Below, piece by piece: positions 1-6,628 of a stretch of DNA of 64,000 bases. The position numbers were made by a program, and so were the translations under genes. The first letter of the stretch is position 1. Every line of letters starts with the position of its first letter. A model generated the notes under the pieces. It worked only from the letters and a program-made list of their open reading frames with translations. It was not told the DNA's origin and did not search any database. Origin of the DNA: Pseudonocardia sp. N23 (lineage in GTDB: Bacteria > Actinomycetota > Actinomycetes > Mycobacteriales > Pseudonocardiaceae); assembly GCF_002583555.1 (NCBI RefSeq), contig NZ_BEGX01000114.1:79347-143346 (forward strand), given 5' to 3'.

Positions 1-1
1 C

Positions 2-337
2 GCGGCCTACGCCGCGCGCTACGTCGCCAAGAACGTGGTGGCCGCGGGGCTCGCGCAGCGCGCCGAGGTGCAGGTCGCCTACGCGATCGGCGTCGCCCGG
101 CCGGTGTCGCTGCTCGTCGACACCTTCGGCACGGAGCGCGTGAGCCGCTCGATGATCGAGAAGCTGGTCGCCGAGCACTTCGACCTGCGGCCCGCCGCGT
201 TCCGCTCCTACCTGGGCCTGCACGCCCCGATCTACTCCGCCACCTCCGCGTACGGGCACTTCGGGCGTACCGACGTCGACCTGCCCTGGGAGCGGACCGA
301 CCGGGCCGACGCGCTGCGCCAGGCCGCCGGCCTGTGA
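2..337 (+). CDS. metK: S-adenosylmethionine synthase, C-terminal part (gene enters from the left edge)
   Basis: About 111 codons of the 3' end are present. MetK makes SAM from methionine and ATP in the cytosol. The fragment starts in the conserved AARYVAKNVVAAGLA segment and continues through QVAYAIGVARPVS, LLVDTFGT and the C-terminal SAYGHFGR block, all typical of the third MetK domain. The stop codon overlaps the GTG start of purU (GTGA), so the two are probably translationally coupled. The family identification is firm. Whether this is the housekeeping copy or a pathway-dedicated one cannot be told from the fragment, but its tight linkage to purU, adoK and folD suggests a methyl-cycle module. 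Confidence 0.93.
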   Translation, partial: AAYAARYVAKNVVAAGLAQRAEVQVAYAIGVARPVSLLVDTFGTERVSRSMIEKLVAEHFDLRPAAFRSYLGLHAPIYSATSAYGHFGRTDVDLPWERTDRADALRQAAGL

Positions 338-1239
338 CGGTCCTCGTCGACGGGCGCCGCGCCACCGCGGGCCCGGCCGACGGGATCCACGATCTCGGGC
401 GGCTCGTCGTCTCGTGCGTGGACGGGCCCGGGATCGTCGCGCGCATCTCGTCGTTCCTGCACCGGTCGGGCGCGAACATCGTGCAGTCCGACCAGGACTC
501 CACCGGCGCGACCGGCGGCCGGTTCTTCCTGCGCATCGTGTTCCACCTGCCCGGCCTGGACACCGGCCTGCCGGCGCTGGACGAGGCGTTCGAGTCCGAG
601 GTCGCCGGGCCGCTGGGCGCGACGTACCGGTTCCGGTCGGTGGCCGCCCCGACGCGGGTGGCGCTGTTCGTCTCGCGCTACGACCACTGCCTGCTCGACC
701 TGCTGTGGCGGGCGCGGCGCGGCGAGCTGCCGATCGACGTCGTCACCGTCGTGTCCAACCATCCCGACCTGGCCGGCGACGTCGCGTCGTTCGGGGTGCC
801 CTTCGTGCATGTCCCGGTGACCAGGGCAACCAAGGCCGACGCCGAGCAGCGTCAGCTGGACCTGTTGCGCGGCAACGTCGATCTCGTCGTCCTCGCCCGC
901 TACATGCAGATCCTCTCCGGCGACTTCCTCGACCGCGTCGGCGTCCCGGTGATCAACATCCACCACTCGTTCCTGCCCGCGTTCGCCGGTGCCGGACCCT
1001 ACGAGCGGGCCCGCGAACGCGGCGTCAAGATCATCGGGGCGACCGCGCACTACGCCACCGAGGACCTCGACGAGGGCCCGATCATCGAGCAGGACGTCGT
1101 GCGGGTGACCCACCGCGCGACCGTCGCGGAGCTGACCCGCCGCGGCGCCGACATCGAACGCACCGTGCTGGCCCGCGCCGTGGCCTGGCACTGCGAGGAC
1201 CGGGTGCTCGTCAACGACCGCACGACGATCGTCTTCTGA
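334..1239 (+). CDS. purU: Formyltetrahydrofolate deformylase
   Basis: This 301-residue protein hydrolyses 10-formyl-THF to formate and THF. The N-terminal ACT domain (about residues 20-95) begins SCVDGPGIVARISSFL. The C-terminal formyl-transferase fold (about 105-300) carries NIHHSFLPAF, the GVKIIGATAHY stretch and LDEGPIIEQD, which hold the catalytic Asn/His/Asp set of the family. The length is normal for PurU. Start is GTG at 334, overlapping the metK stop. With folD in the same gene string, the pair can oxidise methylene-THF to free formate, which is how many actinomycetes dispose of one-carbon units from demethylation. The link to demethylation here is inference. Confidence 0.93.
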   Translation: MTVLVDGRRATAGPADGIHDLGRLVVSCVDGPGIVARISSFLHRSGANIVQSDQDSTGATGGRFFLRIVFHLPGLDTGLPALDEAFESEVAGPLGATYRFRSVAAPTRVALFVSRYDHCLLDLLWRARRGELPIDVVTVVSNHPDLAGDVASFGVPFVHVPVTRATKADAEQRQLDLLRGNVDLVVLARYMQILSGDFLDRVGVPVINIHHSFLPAFAGAGPYERARERGVKIIGATAHYATEDLDEGPIIEQDVVRVTHRATVAELTRRGADIERTVLARAVAWHCEDRVLVNDRTTIVF

Positions 1240-1252
1240 TGGAGATTCGCTG

Positions 1253-2251
1253 ATGCCTGTCGGAACCACCGCCGTCGCGGGCTCGATCGCGACCGACCAC
1301 CTCATGCACTTCCCCGGCCGGTTCGCCGACCAGCTCGTCGCCGAACGCCTCGACCGGATCTCGCTGAGCTTCCTCGTCGACGACCTCGTCGTGCACCGCG
1401 GCGGCGTCGGCGCCAACATCGCGTTCGGCATGGGTGTGCTCGGGCAGCGCCCGGTGCTCGTCGGCGCGGTCGGCTCCGACTTCGACGACTACCGGTCCTG
1501 GCTGGAGCGCCACGGCGTCGAGTGCGGCGCGGTGCTCGTCGTCGACTCCTCGAACACCCCGCGCTTCACCTGCACCACCGACGACGACCAGTGCCAGCTC
1601 GCGTCGTTCTATCCCGGCGCGATGACCGAGTCGAAGAACATCGCGCTGGCCCCGGTCGTCGAGCGCTACGGCACCGACCTGCTGCTGGTCGGGGCCAGCG
1701 ACCCCGAGGCGATGGTCGCCCAGACCGAGGAGGCCCGCGCGCTGGGGCTGGCGTTCGCCGCCGACCCCTCGCAGCAGCTGCCGCGCCTGGACGGCGACCA
1801 GTGCCGCACCCTCGTCGCGGGCGCCCGCTACCTGTTCAGCAACGAGTACGAGTGGGAGCTGCTCACCCGCAGGACCGGATGGGACGCCGACGAGATCACC
1901 GGCCGGGTGGGCCTGCGGATCACGACGCTCTCGGACAAGGGTGTGCGCATCGTCGGCAGCGACGGGACCGATCTCTCGCTCGGCGTCGTCCCGGCCCGGA
2001 CGATCAAGGACCCGACGGGCGTCGGAGACGGCTTCCGCGCCGGGTTCCTCGCCGGGATCGACGGCGGGCTGCCCGTCGAACGCGCCGCGCAGCTCGGCAC
2101 CCTCGTCGCGACGCTGGTCCTGGAGACCGACGGCGCCCAGGAGTGGACGATCTCCCTGGACTCGGACCTGGCCCGCCTGCGCGACGCCCACGGCGCCGCC
2201 GCGGCCGAGGAGATCGAGCCGGTCCTGCGCTCCGCGCTGGGTGCCGTGTGA
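1253..2251 (+). CDS. adoK: Adenosine kinase, PfkB family, mycobacterial AdoK type
   Basis: This 332-residue PfkB-family kinase phosphorylates adenosine to AMP. It opens with VAGSIATDHLMHFPGRF and SLSFLVDDLVVHRGG, the distinctive N-terminus of mycobacterial adenosine kinase, and has RFTCTTDDDQ and ASFYPGAMTE in the substrate region. The PfkB signature near the C-terminus is DPTGVGDGFRAGF, with the catalytic Asp in GVGD. A GGAG ribosome site precedes the ATG. The gene lies between purU and folD, overlapping folD at its stop. With metK upstream, it fits recycling of adenosine released from S-adenosylhomocysteine after methyl transfer. Substrate assignment rests on similarity to AdoK recalled from knowledge; other PfkB sugars are less likely. 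Confidence 0.88.
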   Translation: MPVGTTAVAGSIATDHLMHFPGRFADQLVAERLDRISLSFLVDDLVVHRGGVGANIAFGMGVLGQRPVLVGAVGSDFDDYRSWLERHGVECGAVLVVDSSNTPRFTCTTDDDQCQLASFYPGAMTESKNIALAPVVERYGTDLLLVGASDPEAMVAQTEEARALGLAFAADPSQQLPRLDGDQCRTLVAGARYLFSNEYEWELLTRRTGWDADEITGRVGLRITTLSDKGVRIVGSDGTDLSLGVVPARTIKDPTGVGDGFRAGFLAGIDGGLPVERAAQLGTLVATLVLETDGAQEWTISLDSDLARLRDAHGAAAAEEIEPVLRSALGAV

Positions 2252-3081
2252 GCGCCCGGCTGATCGACGGGAAGGCCGTCGCCGCCCGCGTCCGCGCATC
2301 GGTCGCCCACGACGTCGCCGCGCTCGACCACACGCCCGGCCTCGCGACGCTGCTCGTCGGCGACGACCCCGCGTCGGCGATCTACGTGCGCAACAAGCGC
2401 CGGCTCTGCGTCGAGGCCGGGATGGCCGACCTGCACCGGCACCTGCCCGCCGACGTCTCCCAGGCCGAGCTCGCCGCGGTCATCGACGAGCTGGCCGCCG
2501 ACCCCGAGGTCACCGGCATCCTGCTGCAGCTCCCGCTCCCGCCGCACCTCGACGCCGCCGCCCTCATCGCGCGCATCCCCGCCGACAAGGACGTCGACGG
2601 GCTCACCGAGGTCAGCGCCGGCCGGCTCGCGCTGGGCCGTCCCGGGCTGCGGCCCTGCACCCCGAGCGGTGTCATGGTGCTGCTCGACGAGGCCGGGGTG
2701 GAGCTCTCCGGCGCCGAGGCCGTCGTCGTCGGGCGCTCCGACCTCGTCGGCAAGCCGCAGGCCGCACTCCTGCTGGCCCGCAACGCCACCGTCACGATCT
2801 GCCACTCCCGCACCCGCGACCTCGCCGAGGTGTGCCGCCGCGCCGACGTCCTCGTCGTCGCCGCGGGGAAGCCGGGCCTGATCGGCGCCGACGCGGTGAA
2901 GGCGGGCGCGACGGTGATCGACGTCGGCATCCACCGCGGCGAGCACGGCCTGGTCGGCGATGTCCGCACCGCCGAGGTCGCCGAGGTCGCGGGCGCGATC
3001 ACCCCGGTCCCCGGCGGCGTCGGCCCCATGACGATCGCGATGCTCCTGCGCAACACCGTGACGGCCGCCAAAGGCCTGTGA
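2248..3081 (+). CDS. folD: Bifunctional methylene-THF dehydrogenase / methenyl-THF cyclohydrolase
   Basis: FolD (277 residues) interconverts methylene-, methenyl- and formyl-THF. Visible signatures are the YVRNKRRLCVEAGM segment with the catalytic Lys, GILLQLPLP, DKDVDGLT, PCTPSGVMVLL, and the NADP-binding VVVGRSDLVGKPQAALLL. The C-terminal TPVPGGVGPMTIAMLLRNT is intact. The GTG start overlaps the adoK stop. A second, truncated copy of the last 42 codons lies at 3543-3668, on the far side of a BMC-H gene. FolD and PurU together form an oxidative one-carbon route to formate. Confidence 0.94.
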   Translation: MSARLIDGKAVAARVRASVAHDVAALDHTPGLATLLVGDDPASAIYVRNKRRLCVEAGMADLHRHLPADVSQAELAAVIDELAADPEVTGILLQLPLPPHLDAAALIARIPADKDVDGLTEVSAGRLALGRPGLRPCTPSGVMVLLDEAGVELSGAEAVVVGRSDLVGKPQAALLLARNATVTICHSRTRDLAEVCRRADVLVVAAGKPGLIGADAVKAGATVIDVGIHRGEHGLVGDVRTAEVAEVAGAITPVPGGVGPMTIAMLLRNTVTAAKGL

Positions 3082-3196
3082 GTGCACCACACGACCTGCG
3101 GTACCGGCCGGAGCGGACCCACCCGCCCACGGGCTGCAGGTCGACCAGACCGCGACCGACGACAACGAGCATCCGGGCCCGCCCTGAGCACCCGGC

Positions 3197-3490
3197 TCAG
3201 TCGACCGGGACGACCGTCCCGGAGATGACGCCCTCGGTCTCGCTGTACGGGCGCGCGATGACGTGCGAGGTGCACAGCTCGCCGACCCGGGCCGCGGCCG
3301 CGGCGCCCGCGTCGACGGCGGCCCTCACCGCGCCGACCTCGCCGCGCACGAGCACCGACACCATGCCGTCGCCCACCATCCGGTAGTCCTCGACCTCGAC
3401 GTTCCCGGCCTTCACCATCGCGTCGGCGGCCTCGATCGCGCCCACCAGACCCCGCGTCTCGATCATCCCGAGCGCACCGCTGCCGGCCAT
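3197..3490 (-). CDS. BMC-H hexameric shell protein, copy 1
   Basis: A 97-residue single BMC-domain protein of the hexamer-forming shell class. It begins MAGSGALGMIETRGLVGAIEAADAM, the canonical Pfam BMC start, and has the VRGEVGAVRAAVDAGAAAA helix and the SHVIARPYSETEG segment. The ATG is preceded by GGGAGCCACG. It is the same length as BMC-H copy 3 (20308-20601) and nearly identical in its first 28 residues; it differs in the pore loop (MVGDGMV here, ALRNGQV there). It points against its neighbours and sits between folD and a folD-tail relic, so it was probably placed here by duplication or insertion. Regulation is not clear; a short inverted repeat lies about 40 bp upstream of its start. 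Confidence 0.95.
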   Translation of the reverse strand: MAGSGALGMIETRGLVGAIEAADAMVKAGNVEVEDYRMVGDGMVSVLVRGEVGAVRAAVDAGAAAAARVGELCTSHVIARPYSETEGVISGTVVPVD

Positions 3491-3531
3491 CGTGGCTCCC
3501 TTCGCCGCTGCGCCCGACGATACCCGCCGGT

Positions 3532-3548
3532 GACGAGCGCAACTCGTC
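3532..3548. promoter_or_regulatory. Short inverted repeat upstream of BMC-H copy 1
   Basis: GACGAG and CTCGTC form a perfect 6-bp inverted repeat with a 5-nt spacer, about 42 bp before the BMC-H start on the minus strand. It could be an operator. It partly overlaps the folD relic, so it may also be chance. Confidence 0.3.
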
Positions 3549-3668
3549 GGCGACGTGCGCACGGCCGAGGTCGCCGACGTCGCGGGGTCGATCACCCCGG
3601 TCCCCGCCGGCGCCGGCCCCGTGACGATCGCGATGCTCCTGCGCAACACGGTGAGCGCCGGTGAGTGA
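3543..3668 (+). pseudogene. Truncated duplicate of the folD 3' end
   Basis: Reading from 3543 gives LVGDVRTAEVADVAGSITPV and then PAGAGPVTIAMLLRNTVSAGE before a stop. This matches the last 40 or so residues of the FolD encoded at 2248-3081 with few changes, and the DNA copies are clearly similar across about 115 bp. There is no start codon or N-terminal portion, so it is a relic. It flanks BMC-H copy 1 on the side opposite intact folD. The likely history is duplication of folD followed by replacement of the second copy's 5' part by the BMC-H gene. Confidence 0.88.
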
Positions 3669-3905
3669 CCTCCGGCGCCGGGACCGCCGCCGAGCTCGAC
3701 CCGGGACCGGTCCGACCCTGGTCTGTCCGGTCTGTCGTCGACCCAGGCGCACAGGTCGTGGCCCGGGTCGTCCGTCCGCCTCTCGGGAGCCGACCTGTGC
3801 CTCGGGTGCGCGTCCGTCCGGGTCGTCCCGACCCGGCCGCTCCGCGCCGCCGCCCCCCGCCCACCTGCGCGAGGGCCGCGCCATCGGCCTATCTGGCCCG
3901 GACAA

Positions 3906-3942
3906 CGCCGATGGACAGTTCTATCCGCGCGGTCCATCGGCG
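3906..3942. promoter_or_regulatory. Perfect 11-bp inverted repeat upstream of the phosphotransferase operon
   Basis: CGCCGATGGAC (3906-3916) is repeated in inverse as GTCCATCGGCG (3932-3942) with a 15-nt spacer. It lies about 120 bp before the swivel-domain gene at 4063. Arm length, centre spacing of 26 bp and position suit an operator for a dimeric regulator, or an activator site. The rest of 3669-4062 shows no convincing gene; a reading frame that runs in phase into the swivel gene lacks coding character and has no ribosome site. Confidence 0.5.
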
Positions 3943-4062
3943 ACGCTGGTGATCCACGGCACTGTGACGGACGCAACTCCCGTGTGGCCACGCCGCGCGG
4001 CCCCGCACGGTCACCTGCGGGCGGCACGGCCGGGCGACCCACCAGTTCAAGGAGGAACATCC

Positions 4063-4482
4063 ATGGCCGACGTGCTGGCCGAGGGCTACAACGTCTTCGA
4101 CACCGGTAAATCCCCCAGCGGAACGGTGAAGTACCTGGAGTCCCCGGCCGACGTGATCGGTCTGATCCAGTCGGGCAAGCTCGGCGAGCACATCCTGCTG
4201 GTGCAGGGCGGCACGACGACGTTCCTCGCCCCGGCGCTGAGCATGGGCGCCATCGGCGTCATCACGATGTCGGGCGCACCCGAGTCGCACCTCGGGATCC
4301 TGTCCCGCGAGTTCCAGACCCCGTGCGTCATGACCGCGTACCTGACCACGAGCGACTCCCGCTACGTCGTGGGCAGCACCGACCCGTCGCACTTCGAGGA
4401 GATCGCCAAGGTCCTGGACGGACGAAAGGTACGGCTCGACTGCACCGACAACGAGGTCGGCCGCATCGTGGCGGACGACTGA
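4063..4482 (+). CDS. Free-standing phosphohistidine (PEP-utilising mobile) domain protein
   Basis: A 139-residue protein that looks like only the swivelling phospho-His domain of the PEP synthase/PPDK family. The segment GAIGVITMSGAPESHLGILS matches the family pattern TxGGxxSHxAIxAR, placing the phosphorylatable histidine at His76, followed by REFQTPCVM as in the family. It has a strong GGAGGAA ribosome site 5 nt before the ATG. It is the first gene of a four-gene operon that ends with a PPDK-like protein. It probably carries a phosphoryl group between an ATP-using kinase domain and an acceptor, as in split systems such as phenylphosphate synthase. The acceptor is unknown. The fold call is confident; the role is inference. 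Confidence 0.75.
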   Translation: MADVLAEGYNVFDTGKSPSGTVKYLESPADVIGLIQSGKLGEHILLVQGGTTTFLAPALSMGAIGVITMSGAPESHLGILSREFQTPCVMTAYLTTSDSRYVVGSTDPSHFEEIAKVLDGRKVRLDCTDNEVGRIVADD

Positions 4483-4499
4483 GGACCGGGGAGCACACG

Positions 4500-5930
4500 A
4501 TGACCACGACCGAGGGCAAGCGCGCCACCTACAAGCAGCGCTACGAGACCGACGACGACGGCCTCCGCTTCCAGAGCCTCACCTACACCGGCAACTTCGT
4601 CGGCCTCGAGCCCGTCACCGACGGCATCAAGGGCGACAAGATGCTCAAGGAGCGGGCCAGGAGCAAGGTGCTGGAGAAGGTCTCCAAGGACGACGTGCTG
4701 AACCCGCAGTTCAGCATCGACGAGCTCAACGACCTGAACAACTACCTGGCCTGGAACATCTGGGACGTGCTCGTCATGCGCGCCACCGAGGGCGTCAGCG
4801 GCATGATCCCGCGCCAGGAGTACGAGATCCTGGCCTTCATGCACGAGTTCTACCGGTGGCCGGAGATCCTGCGCATGACCACCGACGAGGTCGGGGCCCA
4901 GGGCATCCTGGACATCGGCGCCTCCGCCCGCCGGGAGATCGGCACCAAGGTCAACTCCGTGCACGACTGGTGCATCGGCGCCGTCGGGTTCGGCATGGGC
5001 CGCTGCGGGCTGCTGGCCCTGGAGGCCATCGGTCCCGACGACTACGTCGCCGAGTCGAACGAGATCCTCAAGTTCATGCAGCGCGTGCTGTGGGGCAAGC
5101 GCCAGGACGGCTACATCCTCAACTCCCAGGACCGCTACCGCTGCCAGATCCACGAGCAGGACTTCCTCGACCAGCTCGTGGGCCAGATCGAGACGCTGGA
5201 GCCGGGCAGCCCCAAGCACGGGTCGTTCACGCAGTTCAACGCAGCGACCGAGCTCCTGGCGTTCCTGCACCACTACGACAACCGGCTCGGCCTGGGCGAC
5301 ACCGGTCCCTACGAGCTGCCCGACGGCAACCTGCTCATCCTGCGCGACCTGTTCGTCAACGAGGAGATCTACCACTGGTCCGACGTGTCCGAGGACGCCG
5401 GCCTGCCCTACTCCTACACCCTCGCGATGATCATCGACCCGGAGAAGATGTCGCTGGAGGAGATCCGCGTCAACGACATCTCCACCACCTTCACCAGGCC
5501 CAAGAACTACATCGAGGCGATCATCGGCGGGGCGGTGTTCGCCCGCCAGAAGTGGGACACGCCCATGGGCGAGGTGTACCCGATCGCGATCGACGACCTC
5601 GGTGACCACCTGCCCCGCGTGCAGCAGGCCACGCTGAAGCTCTACACGAAGACGTCGAAGATGTGCCGCCGCGACCTGATCTGGAACGGCCAGTACGTCT
5701 ACTACGTCGACATGATCCTTCCGCACCTGCGCAAGGCCGGCACGTACGAGAAGGCCTGCCGCGACTACGACCTGTGGGAGATCGACCAGCGGGTCTCCAA
5801 CTACTACTACGACATCACCAAGCGCGGCTTCGCGCAGGAGACGGTGCCCAGCAAGATCTTCTCGGGTGCCGGTTACCTGCCCTTCTCCGACAAGGCGAAC
5901 CTGCGCAGCTCCAAGGGCCGCTGGTTGTAG
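4500..5930 (+). CDS. Unrecognised 476-residue conserved-looking protein in the BMC phosphotransferase operon
   Basis: I do not recognise this family. The protein is soluble, rich in aromatic and charged residues, with no signal peptide or clear membrane segment. Candidate functional clusters are HDWCIGAVGFGMGRCG (about 155-170), DRYRCQIHEQDF (about 211-222), FLHHYDNRLG (about 255-264), NEEIYHWSDVSEDAG (about 287-301) and KMCRRDLIWNGQYVYYVD (about 387-404). The His/Glu/Asp-rich clusters could bind metal or a phosphate acceptor. It starts 17 nt after the swivel-domain stop, and about 80 nt separate it from the next gene, so it is co-transcribed with the PPDK-like module. The context suggests the substrate-binding or catalytic partner of the phosphoryl-transfer system. 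That role is inference. Confidence 0.85.
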   Translation: MTTTEGKRATYKQRYETDDDGLRFQSLTYTGNFVGLEPVTDGIKGDKMLKERARSKVLEKVSKDDVLNPQFSIDELNDLNNYLAWNIWDVLVMRATEGVSGMIPRQEYEILAFMHEFYRWPEILRMTTDEVGAQGILDIGASARREIGTKVNSVHDWCIGAVGFGMGRCGLLALEAIGPDDYVAESNEILKFMQRVLWGKRQDGYILNSQDRYRCQIHEQDFLDQLVGQIETLEPGSPKHGSFTQFNAATELLAFLHHYDNRLGLGDTGPYELPDGNLLILRDLFVNEEIYHWSDVSEDAGLPYSYTLAMIIDPEKMSLEEIRVNDISTTFTRPKNYIEAIIGGAVFARQKWDTPMGEVYPIAIDDLGDHLPRVQQATLKLYTKTSKMCRRDLIWNGQYVYYVDMILPHLRKAGTYEKACRDYDLWEIDQRVSNYYYDITKRGFAQETVPSKIFSGAGYLPFSDKANLRSSKGRWL

Positions 5931-6007
5931 GTCGGCCGTCCGTTCCCATCTCCGGGCGGCGTGGCGGACCCCGCCACGCCGCCCGGTCCTGCCGTGAAGG
6001 GGCATCC

Positions 6008-6628
6008 ATGTCCGCGCTCGTGACCGACAAGACCGACTACGACGTGCTCAACGTCGTCGCGCTCAAGAAGATGGCCACCCAGCAGGTGGTGGCCGCGGCC
6101 TCCGGGGTCGGCGAGGCCGACGTCGGGCCGGTCCTCGCCCGCCTCGCCGAGCAGGGGCTGGTCGTCATGGCCGCAGGCTCCGCGTTCCCGACCGACTCCG
6201 CCGAACCCGCGCTCGCCGACGCCGCCGCCCGTCTCTATGTCGCGGTGCGCGCCGACCCCGGCATCGGCGAGCTCGTCGGGCGGTTCGAGCTCGTCAACTC
6301 CCAGTTCCTGACGACGATGTCGGCGTGGCAGCAGATCGACGTCGGCGGCCGCAAGGTCGCCAACGACCACTCCGACTCCGAGTACGACGACAAGATCATC
6401 GGCCGGCTGGACAAGCTGGTCGCGCGGCTCGGCCCGCTGCTCGACGCGCTCGCCGGCCACGACGCCCGGTTCGGCACCTACCCCGCCCGCTTCACCGCCG
6501 CCGCGACCGCCGTCGACCAGGGCCGCCACGAGTTCGTCTCCTCCCCCACCCTCGACTCCGTGCACAACATCTGGTTCGAGTTCCACGAGGACCTGCTGCG
6601 CACGCTGGGCCGGGCCCGGACGGAATGA
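6008..6628 (+). CDS. Unrecognised 206-residue helical protein with a winged-helix-like N-terminus
   Basis: Residues about 8-60 (YDVLNVVALKKMATQQVVAA to RLAEQGLVVM) resemble a small winged-helix domain of the kind that begins MarR-like proteins. The rest is a predicted helical bundle with FELVNSQFLTTMSAWQQI, the acidic NDHSDSEYDDK, and SVHNIWFEFHEDLLRTLGRA near the end. An AAGG ribosome site precedes the ATG. Its stop overlaps the start of the PPDK-like gene (ATGA), a strong sign that the two products are made in fixed ratio. It is more likely a subunit or linker of the phosphotransferase than a DNA-binding regulator, because the helical part dominates and it is translationally coupled to the PPDK-like gene. 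Both ideas are inference. Confidence 0.85.
   Translation: MSALVTDKTDYDVLNVVALKKMATQQVVAAASGVGEADVGPVLARLAEQGLVVMAAGSAFPTDSAEPALADAAARLYVAVRADPGIGELVGRFELVNSQFLTTMSAWQQIDVGGRKVANDHSDSEYDDKIIGRLDKLVARLGPLLDALAGHDARFGTYPARFTAAATAVDQGRHEFVSSPTLDSVHNIWFEFHEDLLRTLGRARTE

Noticed and set aside
3669..4062. In-phase extension of the swivel-domain frame to 3661
   Set aside because: The added residues are low-complexity Arg/Pro, cross an inverted repeat, and a strong GGAGGAA site marks the ATG at 4063.
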